This document shows positions 6,989 to 14,853 of a stretch of DNA of 16,735 bases, in pieces. Source of the stretch: Palsa-504 sp050698735 (GTDB taxonomy: Bacteria > Actinomycetota > Actinomycetes > Streptosporangiales > Streptosporangiaceae); contig JBOHCG010000104.1 in the NCBI GenBank assembly GCA_050698735.1, positions 1 to 16,735 on the forward strand, read 5' to 3'. The notes under the pieces were generated by a model that was given only the letters and a program-made list of their open reading frames with translations, made no database searches and was not told the origin of the DNA. Numbering within the stretch: the first letter of the stretch is position 1; each line of letters starts with the position of its first letter. A program made the position numbers and the translations under genes.

Positions 6989-9010
6989 ATGGCCATCGTG
7001 TTCGCTGAAACGCCCCTGCTGACCATGCGGCTGCTGGGAGGGTTCCACGTCGAGCGAGCCGGCGTGGCCGGAGCGGTATCCGGCTGGCAACGGCGCAGCG
7101 CGAAGACCCTGACGAAGTTGCTCGCGACATGCCCAGGGCACACGCTCCATCGTGAGCAGGTCCTCGACATCCTCTGGCCGGGCGCCGACGTTGAGTCGGC
7201 ACTCAACAGCTTCGGCAAGGCACTCCATGCCGCTCGCCACGCGTTCGAGCCCGACCTGCCCCGGAGAATGGACTCCGCGTACCTCCGGCTGACAGACGCC
7301 ATGATCGCGCTGAACACCAAGCATGTCGTGATCGACGCAGATCGCTTCGAGCAACTGGCGAAGGACGCGCTGCATGGACGGGATATCACAGCGTACGAAT
7401 CCGCGCTCGCTGCCTATAGCGGTGAGCTGCTTCCCGAGGATCGCTATGCAGACTGGTGCGCTGAACGCCGGAGCTTCCTGGCGGAGCTGCGTGTCCGGCT
7501 GCTACTCGGACTGGCGGAGATACTCGAGGGCCACGGCGCCTGCAGCGAGGCAGCAGACCGTCTCCGCACAGTGCTCGGATACGACCCGACGCGCGAAGTG
7601 GTGCACCGCCAGCTGATGCGGCTGTACGCGGAGATGGGAACACCCGACCAGGCGGTCCGGCAATTCCAGGTTTGCCAGGACGTGCTGCGGCGGGAACTCA
7701 GCCTCTCACCTCAGCACGAGACGGTCTCCCTCTACCGCGACATCCTGCAAAGCCGCGTCCCGCTGCGCGGCCCGGCGGCTGGCCGCGAGGTCTCGATCGC
7801 CGGCCAACGGCCGAAGGCGGCCAGCCAGCAGCCGAAGACAGTAGACGTTCCCAGGCAGGCGCCTGCGATGGCCAGCACGGTCAGGCCCTTTGTCGGCCGG
7901 GAGCGAGTGATCCAGCATCTGTGCGGTCAGTTGCGGACCAGTGACGCGCAGCCACGCATGGTCCTCGTCACCGGAGAGGCCGGTGTTGGCAAGACGCGGC
8001 TCCTGGAGGAACTGGCAGCGAGGGCAGCCAAGCAAGGAGCTGCTGTGCTGTCGAGCGGGCGGGGGGCCCATGCAGGACGGTTTCCATGTGGCTTGTTCGC
8101 GGTGGCGTTGGAGAATCATGCGGCGGGTCTTCCGGAGTCGAAGCGCGCCGAGATGGCGCACCGTTACCCGGCCCTTGCTCGTTTCGTCCCGTCTTTGCAG
8201 GCAATGGGCGAGTTCCCGTCGGGTGCGACCGGTCCCGGCGACTACCACCTTGATCTCATGCCCGCCGTTGCGCGGCTGCTGATGGATCTTGCCAGCAGGC
8301 AGCCGGTCCTGCTGGTCCTGGGTGACCTGCAGGACGCCGATCAGCTCAGCCTCGACCTGCTTCGCTATCTCGCCCAGCTGGCGGTCAGGCGCCGGTGGCT
8401 GATGGTGGGCGCGGTCCGCGAAGAGGAGGTGGGGGCCACCACGGAGCCCAGGCGGATGATCGAGGCGACCATGCGCGAGGGTCTCTGCCTGAAGATCAAC
8501 CTGGATTGCCTGTCCCGCAGCGACTGCGATCAGCTGGTGCGGGCCATGTTCGCGGGCCGGAATGGCGGTGACGAGCTTGCGGAACAGATCTACCACTGGT
8601 CCCGCGGGAACCCACTGTTCGTCGAGGAGCTCGTCCGGGAGATCCGCGAGAGTGCTTCTGGCCCGGCCGGGCGGCCTGAGACAGCCCGGGTCCCGGCACG
8701 CGTGCGTGCGCTGACGGCGATGCGCATGGCAGCTCTGGATGAGACCCTGCGCCGCGTGCTGGGGCTGGCGGCTGTTACTCGTGCGGCCGAGATCTCGCTG
8801 AGCGACCTCCGCACCGGGGCAGCGGCACTCGATCCCCCTGTCTCTGACGCGGCGCTCTTCGAGGTGCTCGATCGCGCGCTGCAGATCGGCCTGCTGGAAG
8901 AGCGCTCAATGGGCTACGCGTTCCGGCATCCGCTCATCCGGGCGGCGCTGTATGAAGGCCTTTACCGGCATCGCCGGGACCAGCTCCAGGACGCGCTCGC
9001 CCAATGTTGA
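6989..9010 (+). CDS. BTAD/AAA-ATPase transcriptional regulator (AfsR/SARP-like), C-terminally short
   Basis: A 673-residue regulator. Residues 10-100 form a winged-helix DNA-binding domain (MRLLGGFHVERAG, ILWPGADVESALNSFGKALH). Residues 105-255 form the bacterial transcriptional activation domain (YSGELLPEDRYADWCAERR, LRRELSLSPQHET). A linker leads to an AAA/STAND ATPase that starts at PFVGRE. Walker A is GEAGVGKTR near residues 329-337. Walker B is VLLVLGDLQDAD near 439-450, where Gly replaces the first of the usual two aspartates. The protein ends soon after FRHPLIRAALYEGL, where relatives continue into several hundred residues of TPR repeats. Neither other frame continues TPR-like sequence. 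Such proteins usually activate secondary-metabolite or envelope clusters; the adjacent polysaccharide operon is the obvious candidate target (inference). Confidence 0.85.
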   Translation: MAIVFAETPLLTMRLLGGFHVERAGVAGAVSGWQRRSAKTLTKLLATCPGHTLHREQVLDILWPGADVESALNSFGKALHAARHAFEPDLPRRMDSAYLRLTDAMIALNTKHVVIDADRFEQLAKDALHGRDITAYESALAAYSGELLPEDRYADWCAERRSFLAELRVRLLLGLAEILEGHGACSEAADRLRTVLGYDPTREVVHRQLMRLYAEMGTPDQAVRQFQVCQDVLRRELSLSPQHETVSLYRDILQSRVPLRGPAAGREVSIAGQRPKAASQQPKTVDVPRQAPAMASTVRPFVGRERVIQHLCGQLRTSDAQPRMVLVTGEAGVGKTRLLEELAARAAKQGAAVLSSGRGAHAGRFPCGLFAVALENHAAGLPESKRAEMAHRYPALARFVPSLQAMGEFPSGATGPGDYHLDLMPAVARLLMDLASRQPVLLVLGDLQDADQLSLDLLRYLAQLAVRRRWLMVGAVREEEVGATTEPRRMIEATMREGLCLKINLDCLSRSDCDQLVRAMFAGRNGGDELAEQIYHWSRGNPLFVEELVREIRESASGPAGRPETARVPARVRALTAMRMAALDETLRRVLGLAAVTRAAEISLSDLRTGAAALDPPVSDAALFEVLDRALQIGLLEERSMGYAFRHPLIRAALYEGLYRHRRDQLQDALAQC

Positions 9011-9385
9011 TCACGGTGAACCCAGATCCTGCTCCCAGGTGCCCGGCGCCGCTGGCCGGTCACCGTCGCGGACCTTCATTCCGGGCGGTGAGCTCGATCG
9101 TCCCGCAGTCTATCATGCCGCTCCGACCAGCCATTATTCCTGGGAAGACGGCTGGAAGAGCGCTGGAATCACGTTGTCCCACGCTGGGAGGACGACCAGG
9201 CAGGTGTCCCACGCTGGGACGACCAGGCAGGTACGGACGCGAGCCTCCAGCACGTCGTCCGGGTCTGTGCCAGCCACGCGCAAGGCCGAGGGGGGCGCGC
9301 TGCGCCTGACTCCGGAATGACGACAGGCGGCGATGGGCCCTGCGCCTCTCGGGGCGTTGCGACATCGCCATAGGGAGGACACGGC
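9011..9385. other. Intergenic leader of the polysaccharide operon
   Basis: These 375 bases between the regulator and the synthase contain no convincing gene. They contain a 10-base TTCC-TG-GGAA palindrome near 9137 and the tandem palindrome repeat at 9175-9232. Immediately before the synthase lies a strong ribosome binding site, GGGAGG at 9373-9378, seven bases from the GTG at 9386. I found no clear -35/-10 pair. Confidence 0.55.
9175..9232. repeat. Tandem 27/30-bp repeat, each copy with a TCCCA-N3-TGGGA palindrome
   Basis: Two direct copies, starting at 9175 and 9205, share TGTCCCACGCTGGGA and GACGACCAGGCAGGT; the first has three extra bases between them. Each carries the palindrome TCCCA-CGC-TGGGA (9177-9189 and 9207-9219). 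The palindrome centres are 30 bp apart, close to three helical turns. This is the expected shape of a double operator and lies about 160 bases upstream of the synthase gene. Confidence 0.6.
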
Positions 9386-12300
9386 GTGGCTCGCAGGAAG
9401 TTCGACGAGCACTTCAAGGCGGGAGCAACAGGGCTGGTCCGGGAGACTGGCAAGCAGCTCGCGCAGGTGGCCAGGGACCTTCGAATCAACAACAGCACCG
9501 CAGGCACTGGGGTCGCGCTGGACCGGCAGCGCCGGGCGACCGGGCAACTCAACGGGGACAACGCAGCCGTGCAGCCGGACGGCAACAATCCAGCCGGGCA
9601 ACTGAACGGGAACACCGGGACCGCGCAGCGGGAGGGGCACATCCGGACCGCGCAACTGGACCGGGACACCGGGACCGCGCAACTGGGCGGTCACTACGCA
9701 ACCGGGCAGCTGACAGGCCAGGAAGGCGCACAACTGACCGGAAATGAGCAGGCCCGCGCGCGCGCGACTGCGACAACTCGCCTGCTCAGCGCGCGGCAGA
9801 AGGCCGAGCGCTGGAAGGAATGGGGCCGGCTCCGGACCGAATTCCTCGCGGCGAGCTGGGACGCCCGGCTTCGGCCCAAGCTGGCCGGCAAGGACACCCA
9901 GGAGCTCGTGTGGGCAGGCCTCCTCCTCATCGCGATCGCCGCGAGTCTGCTGTGGCTCGTCGTGCTGCGGCCCGGGCCCTGGCAGGTTGGGCTGATCATC
10001 GCCGTTACGGTCGCGCTCGCGCCCCGGAAGCCGCAGTGGCTCGAGCGCCGAACCGAGGAACTTGCGCGCCGCGCGCTCGCCCCGCCTGCCCGCTATCTCA
10101 CCAGGCGGATCGGCGTCCTCAACCGGATGCAGAGCCTGTGGTGTCGCGTTCCAGAAACCGGACGGCCGGCGACCCGCCTGCTCCTGCTCCTGAATTTCCT
10201 GGTCACAGTGGCGCTGTTCAATACTGCGAAGTTCTCTGGGCTCTGGGCTGTTAACACGACAATCATCTTCGCCCTCATGTTCTGCGTGAACCTGCTCGTG
10301 TTTAATTTCAGCCTTTCCTGGGCATCACGCACGATCCGCGTGCCTTCTAATGACCATTCGACCGCCCTTGACACCGTAGCGACAGCGATAACTGACCGCT
10401 CCAGCCACAACGGTCACGCGCAGGGCTCCCACCCGGACTCAGCTGAAAAATCCGGAAGCGGCGGACGGCAAACGGCACGGCCTGACGCGACCCCCGCAGG
10501 GAACGCGACCCCAGCAGGGGTATCGCCAAAATTTCGCCAGCTCCGGCTACCACGTTTCTCCGGGAAGATCCATCCTGGGCTGGCGGCAGGCGTGGTCATC
10601 CTGACCGTCGGATGGATTGGCTATGCACGCCCGGGGCTGCTGCTGATCCTGGCTGCCCTCGTCGTGGGAGCGGCGATTCTGTCCACGATGGACATCAGCC
10701 GTCATCAGGCGATCACCATGATGCTGGCGATCGCCCTCGGCGTGGCCACCGTTGACTACATTAGCTGGCGCTTCTCGGTGACGAACTGGCAGGGCTGGTG
10801 GATTGCCGTTCCGCTGCTCTGCGCGGAGGCTCTGGGGGCAGCCCACACACTTGGCTTCCAGTTCACGGTCTGGCCGTGGCCGGCGCCGGTGATCGAACTC
10901 GGCGAAGATCCGGTACGACATCCGATCTTCATTCTCGTCCCTACCATCAACGAGGGAGTCGGCACGCTCAGGCCGACGCTTGAAGGGTGCATCGCTGCCC
11001 GGCAGAAGTACCTGACCCAGCACCCAGATGGGCGGGTAACCATCGTCGTCTGCAACGACGGCCGCGCGGCCCGGTTTCCGCGCTGGGCGGAGACGGACGC
11101 GCTGGCACAGGAACTTGGCGTCCGCTGTGTGACGAGGACAAGTAACAGCGGCGCGAAAGCAGGCAACATTGAAAATGCACGCCAGGAATGCCGGATTACC
11201 GGGAACGCGTTCCTGGTAATCTTCGATGCCGATCAGGTGCCGAAGCCCGATTTCCTGGTCAAGACCGTCCCGGCGTTCGCTGACGCGAAGGTGGGCTGGG
11301 TCCAGACCGGGCAGTATTATGCGAATCTTAGCAATCCTGTCTCTCGCTGGGCGGATGACCAGCAGTCGATGTTCTACAACCTGCTGTGCCCAGGAAAGGC
11401 GGCGCTGAACGCCGCGTTCATCTGCGGGACGAATGTGGTCATACGCGCCGCGGCGCTGGACGAGATCGGCGGGCTGCCCCAGGACTCCGTGACCGAAGAC
11501 TTCGCCGCCTCGGTCAGCCTGCACCCGCGCTGGCGCAGCATCTACCTGACCGAAGTCCTCGCCACCGGTCTCGGGCCACCCGACATCTCGTCGTACCTGA
11601 AGCAGCAGGGCCGCTGGGCGCTCGGCACGCTGGGCGTGTTCCGCACCCACTGGCGTGACATCCTGCTCCCGAGGAAGGACGGGCTGCGGCCCGGGCAGCG
11701 GGTGCAGTACCTCCTGGCCTGCACGCATTACCTCTGCGGCCTGCGTGATCTCATCTACCTGGTCTGTCCCATTCTCTTCATCTTTACCGGCATCCCCGCC
11801 GTGCGCAGCGCGACGTTGAGTCAATACCTGTTGCACTTCGTCCCATACGGCGCGCTCGGAATCACCGCAATGTGGTATTCCACACGAGGCGTGACCGGAC
11901 TGCGCGGAATCATCATCGGCTTCGGCTCCAGCCCCGCACTGATTGGCAGTCTCGCTGCCGTCATCCTGGGGCGCAGGAAGCCCTTTGCCGTTACCTCCAA
12001 GGAGCGCCAGGGGCGGCGGTCGCTCAGGTACCTGGGCGTTTATGTCTTCTTCCTGCTGCTCTGCATCGCCTCCCTCGCCTGGGCTACCCAGGTCAGAGGA
12101 AGGCAGCAGACGTCGCTGTTTATCAGCCTGCTGTGGGTCATCTATTCAATGCTGCTGCTGTCGAGTTTCCTGTGGCTGGCCTACCAGGACATACGCGCAC
12201 AGGCGGCTGCACAGCTGTCCGGGGCCGCCGAGATCACGGCTAAGCAGCCCTACCCGTCCAAGCTGCTCGTGCGCAAGAACGGCCTCAGGCCGGTGCTCAA

Positions 12301-13267
12301 CCTTGGCATGGCCGCATTGATAGCGAGCCCTCTCCTGTTCAGCACCCGGCTGGCCTCATTGCCGATATTTGCCGACGCCGCCCCATCATTTGCGATCACA
12401 AAGAACCAGGTAGATGCGCAATATACCGGCGTATCGCTTCCTGTTCAGACGCTGATGAAACAAACCCCGGTGCTGGAGCACGACCTGGGCATCCGCTTTT
12501 CGATCATAGGCCGCACGCAGGTCATCGGTGACCGGTTCGACACAGCCTGGGCAGACCAGCTGGCGGCGCAGGGCGCGAGCCCGTGGATCAGCCTCGAGTT
12601 CGGCGTGTTCGGCCCGGGCCACAAGCCGCCGCTCACCGCCGATCTGGTGGCGATCTTCAACGGGGTCGATGACCAGGAGATCAGGCGGTGGGCCGTTGAG
12701 ATCCGCGATTTTGCCAAGCCAGTCTTCCTGACCGTCCTGCTCCAGGTGGACAAGAACTGGGCCGTATCGTCTGGCGTTGCGAATGGGGGCATCCCGGAGG
12801 ACGTGCCGAGGGCCTGGATGCACATACAGTCAATCTTCCGCGCAGCCGGGGCAAATAACGTGGCCTGGGTATGGGCCCCGGCTGATCCGCTGCGTGACCA
12901 GCGGTTCGCACCACCGCCGTCCACCATCAGCGCGGTCCTGCAGGACTTTATCAACTACCCGGGCACGCACTGGGGAAATCCGCAGCAGGTGCTGCACAGC
13001 CTGGCCCGGCGGTACCCGGGAAAACCCATCATCGTCGAGGTCAGTGCCTCGGGGCCAGCTGCGGAGAAGGCTGCATGGCTGACCCGGCTGGGACAGGCGG
13101 TCCGTGACTGCCCGCAGCTGTATGCCCTGCTCTACCACGAAGGCGGACCGGACCTCAAGCCGACCCCGGCCGAGTACAAGAGCTGGTCGCTGACATCTGA
13201 TCCTGAGTCGCTGGCGGCCTGGAAGCACATCGTGACCAGGCTGCACGCGGGGGGGAGGCTCCCATGA
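9386..13267 (+). CDS. Cellulose-synthase-like GT2 with IS3-OrfA-like N-terminus and GH26-like C-terminus
   Basis: A 1293-residue multidomain membrane protein. Residues 1-50 resemble the N-terminal helix-turn-helix of IS3-family OrfA transposases (LVRETGKQLAQVARDLRIN, then DRQRR). Residues 51-121 are eight 9-residue repeats. A first block of about four membrane segments (about 174-310) precedes a low-complexity linker (about 320-390) and a second block (about 397-490). The GT2 domain (about 510-760) has all processive-synthase motifs: FILVPTINE, CNDG near 555, the DxD-type FDADQVP near 613, TED at 703-705 and QQGRW at 740-744. Further membrane segments run to about 998. The final 295 residues resemble GH26 (WVWAPADP, KPIIVEV with Glu1218) and should be extracellular. 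The family polymerises beta-linked sugar chains from nucleotide sugars and exports them. The product here is unknown; no PilZ domain is seen. Start: GTG behind GGGAGG. Confidence 0.88.
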   Translation: MARRKFDEHFKAGATGLVRETGKQLAQVARDLRINNSTAGTGVALDRQRRATGQLNGDNAAVQPDGNNPAGQLNGNTGTAQREGHIRTAQLDRDTGTAQLGGHYATGQLTGQEGAQLTGNEQARARATATTRLLSARQKAERWKEWGRLRTEFLAASWDARLRPKLAGKDTQELVWAGLLLIAIAASLLWLVVLRPGPWQVGLIIAVTVALAPRKPQWLERRTEELARRALAPPARYLTRRIGVLNRMQSLWCRVPETGRPATRLLLLLNFLVTVALFNTAKFSGLWAVNTTIIFALMFCVNLLVFNFSLSWASRTIRVPSNDHSTALDTVATAITDRSSHNGHAQGSHPDSAEKSGSGGRQTARPDATPAGNATPAGVSPKFRQLRLPRFSGKIHPGLAAGVVILTVGWIGYARPGLLLILAALVVGAAILSTMDISRHQAITMMLAIALGVATVDYISWRFSVTNWQGWWIAVPLLCAEALGAAHTLGFQFTVWPWPAPVIELGEDPVRHPIFILVPTINEGVGTLRPTLEGCIAARQKYLTQHPDGRVTIVVCNDGRAARFPRWAETDALAQELGVRCVTRTSNSGAKAGNIENARQECRITGNAFLVIFDADQVPKPDFLVKTVPAFADAKVGWVQTGQYYANLSNPVSRWADDQQSMFYNLLCPGKAALNAAFICGTNVVIRAAALDEIGGLPQDSVTEDFAASVSLHPRWRSIYLTEVLATGLGPPDISSYLKQQGRWALGTLGVFRTHWRDILLPRKDGLRPGQRVQYLLACTHYLCGLRDLIYLVCPILFIFTGIPAVRSATLSQYLLHFVPYGALGITAMWYSTRGVTGLRGIIIGFGSSPALIGSLAAVILGRRKPFAVTSKERQGRRSLRYLGVYVFFLLLCIASLAWATQVRGRQQTSLFISLLWVIYSMLLLSSFLWLAYQDIRAQAAAQLSGAAEITAKQPYPSKLLVRKNGLRPVLNLGMAALIASPLLFSTRLASLPIFADAAPSFAITKNQVDAQYTGVSLPVQTLMKQTPVLEHDLGIRFSIIGRTQVIGDRFDTAWADQLAAQGASPWISLEFGVFGPGHKPPLTADLVAIFNGVDDQEIRRWAVEIRDFAKPVFLTVLLQVDKNWAVSSGVANGGIPEDVPRAWMHIQSIFRAAGANNVAWVWAPADPLRDQRFAPPPSTISAVLQDFINYPGTHWGNPQQVLHSLARRYPGKPIIVEVSASGPAAEKAAWLTRLGQAVRDCPQLYALLYHEGGPDLKPTPAEYKSWSLTSDPESLAAWKHIVTRLHAGGRLP
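9536..9748 (+). repeat. 27-bp in-frame tandem repeat (eight 9-residue units)
   Basis: Eight units, the last one shorter, encode degenerate copies of G-T-A/G-Q-L-x-G-N/D-x, for example ATGQLNGDN, GTAQLGGHY and ATGQLTGQE. The unit length is a multiple of three, so copy-number change would keep the frame. It lies between the HTH-like region and the first membrane segment of the synthase, in a hydrophilic part predicted to be cytoplasmic. Confidence 0.8.
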
Positions 13268-14853
13268 CCACGTACGCCGAGCCGCGGACCGCCGTCGAGC
13301 CCGGCCAGGCTCGGGCCGGCTTCCTTTCAGGGCGCTGGCCGATCTTCCTCATCCTGGCCCTGCAGGCGCTGGTCTCGGTCACCATGCTGCATAACACGGC
13401 GTTCCAGGACGAGGCTCTCTACCTGTACGCCGGCCGGCAGATCATCCATCACTGGAACGGCGGCCCCGTTCCGCCGGACTATACGTTCTATTTCTCTGGT
13501 TACCCGTATGTTTACCCGGTCATCGGCGGGTTCCTGGACATGATCGGCGGGCTGGAACTCGCCCGCAGCTTCAGCTTGGCCTGCATGCTGGGGGTGACGA
13601 CGATCGTCTACGTGGTCACCAGGAAGCTCTTCGGCCAGCGTGCTGGCTTCTTCGCAGCCGCCGTCTACTCCGCAGCCGGGGTGGTCCTCTTCCTCGGCCG
13701 CCTGGCCACCTTCGACGCCATGTGCCTCTTCCTCATCGCGCTGGCCACCGCCTTTGCTGTGCACGGCGTCATGGGCAGGCGCCCCTGGATCACGCTGGCG
13801 ATCGGGCCGGTGCTGGTCCTGGCCATCCTGGCGAAGTATGCCGCGCTGCTGCTGGTGCCCCCGGTATTCGGCGTGCTGGCCTGCGTGAGCCTCGTGTTCC
13901 TGGGATGGTGGCGTGCGCTCTTGCGCCTCGCCCTGGCGCTGGCGGGCTTCGCGCTCAGCTTGGGCGTCGCCTACGAGATCATGGACAAAGCGGCTTTCCA
14001 TGCCATTTCCGGCAGCACCACGAATCGCGCTGTGGGTCTCAAAGCGCCCCGTCTTGCCCTGTTTAGCTACGTGATGCACATGGGCGGCCTGATCTTTCTC
14101 CTTTCGTTCCTGGGCCTGCTGCTGTTGCTCCGCCTGCAGCCACGGTTCCGGCTGCTGGCCGTGGTCTTGTTCGGCTCCTCGTTGCTGATGCCCGCCTACC
14201 ACATCTATATGCAGGAACCGGTATCACTGGACAAGCACATCGCATACGCGCTGTTCTTCGCGGCGCCGCTGGCTGGTTACGCCCTCGCCTGGCTGTCAGG
14301 GTATCAACGGCAGCCGTCCCCCGCTCCGTACCGGGGCCACTGGCTGGCCGGAGTTGCCATCGTGCTGGCGATCTTCACGGTAGGCCTGGGCCAGTCCCGC
14401 ACCCTCTACGCGAATTGGGCGAATACCTCAGGCCTGAGCCAGGCGCTGCACACGCAGGTGCGCGACGGATCGGGGAGGATCCTGGCGGAAGATATCGAGG
14501 TGGCCCAGTTCGACGCGATGGATGTCACCGAGCCATGGCAATGGAATAGTTTCTACTATCCTTATTACATCACCCCTTCGCATCATTTCCTGTATGGGAA
14601 CCAGGCACTCGTTCAGGCGATCAAGACCCGTTTTTACAGTTGGGTGGAACTCAGCTTCAACTACCTCCCCCAGTCGGCATACTTCCTGGCCGGGCAGATG
14701 GCGGCGACGAGGAACTACGACCTGATCGCGGTGATCCTCTTCCAGAACTCGTACGGGAAGGGCCATTTTTATCTGTGGCGGAGCGCGCTGGTGCCAGGTC
14801 ACGGCAATTTCAAGAGCCTGGCGCAGCTGAAGACGAATGACTGGGGCAGCTGA
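13264..14853 (+). CDS. GT39/ArnT-like polytopic glycosyltransferase
   Basis: A 529-residue integral membrane protein with about ten or more hydrophobic helices between residues 25 and 390. It then has a soluble C-terminal domain of about 140 residues. The first extracytoplasmic loop begins with HNTAFQDEALYLYAG, which carries the acidic pair Asp49-Glu50 typical of the GT-C catalytic loop in the dolichyl-phosphate-mannose-protein mannosyltransferase and ArnT families. Those enzymes transfer sugars from polyprenyl-phosphate donors on the outer face of the membrane. Its ATG overlaps the synthase stop (ATGA), so the two are translationally coupled. The acceptor is unknown: it could be the growing polysaccharide, a lipid or a surface protein. 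Confidence 0.85.
   Translation: MTTYAEPRTAVEPGQARAGFLSGRWPIFLILALQALVSVTMLHNTAFQDEALYLYAGRQIIHHWNGGPVPPDYTFYFSGYPYVYPVIGGFLDMIGGLELARSFSLACMLGVTTIVYVVTRKLFGQRAGFFAAAVYSAAGVVLFLGRLATFDAMCLFLIALATAFAVHGVMGRRPWITLAIGPVLVLAILAKYAALLLVPPVFGVLACVSLVFLGWWRALLRLALALAGFALSLGVAYEIMDKAAFHAISGSTTNRAVGLKAPRLALFSYVMHMGGLIFLLSFLGLLLLLRLQPRFRLLAVVLFGSSLLMPAYHIYMQEPVSLDKHIAYALFFAAPLAGYALAWLSGYQRQPSPAPYRGHWLAGVAIVLAIFTVGLGQSRTLYANWANTSGLSQALHTQVRDGSGRILAEDIEVAQFDAMDVTEPWQWNSFYYPYYITPSHHFLYGNQALVQAIKTRFYSWVELSFNYLPQSAYFLAGQMAATRNYDLIAVILFQNSYGKGHFYLWRSALVPGHGNFKSLAQLKTNDWGS

Noticed and set aside
9004..9320. Two plus-strand frames after the BTAD regulator as a continuation of its TPR region or as small genes.
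   Set aside because: Neither shows TPR-like helices; both are low-complexity translations of the tandem repeat and have no ribosome binding site.
9386..9748. A complete IS3-family insertion sequence.
   Set aside because: Only about 50 residues of OrfA-like sequence are present, with no OrfB, no terminal inverted repeats and no target duplication seen.
9536..9748. CRISPR-like array, because of regularly spaced repeats.
   Set aside because: Units are contiguous with no unique spacers, are in frame with a long protein and have coding-type variation.
10485..10520. 18-bp duplication encoding ATPAGN-ATPAGV in the synthase.
   Set aside because: Small duplication in a low-complexity linker; no function suggested.
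10547..11836. Long minus-strand frame opposite the synthase.
   Set aside because: Antisense shadow of the GT2 domain, which carries all catalytic motifs on the plus strand.
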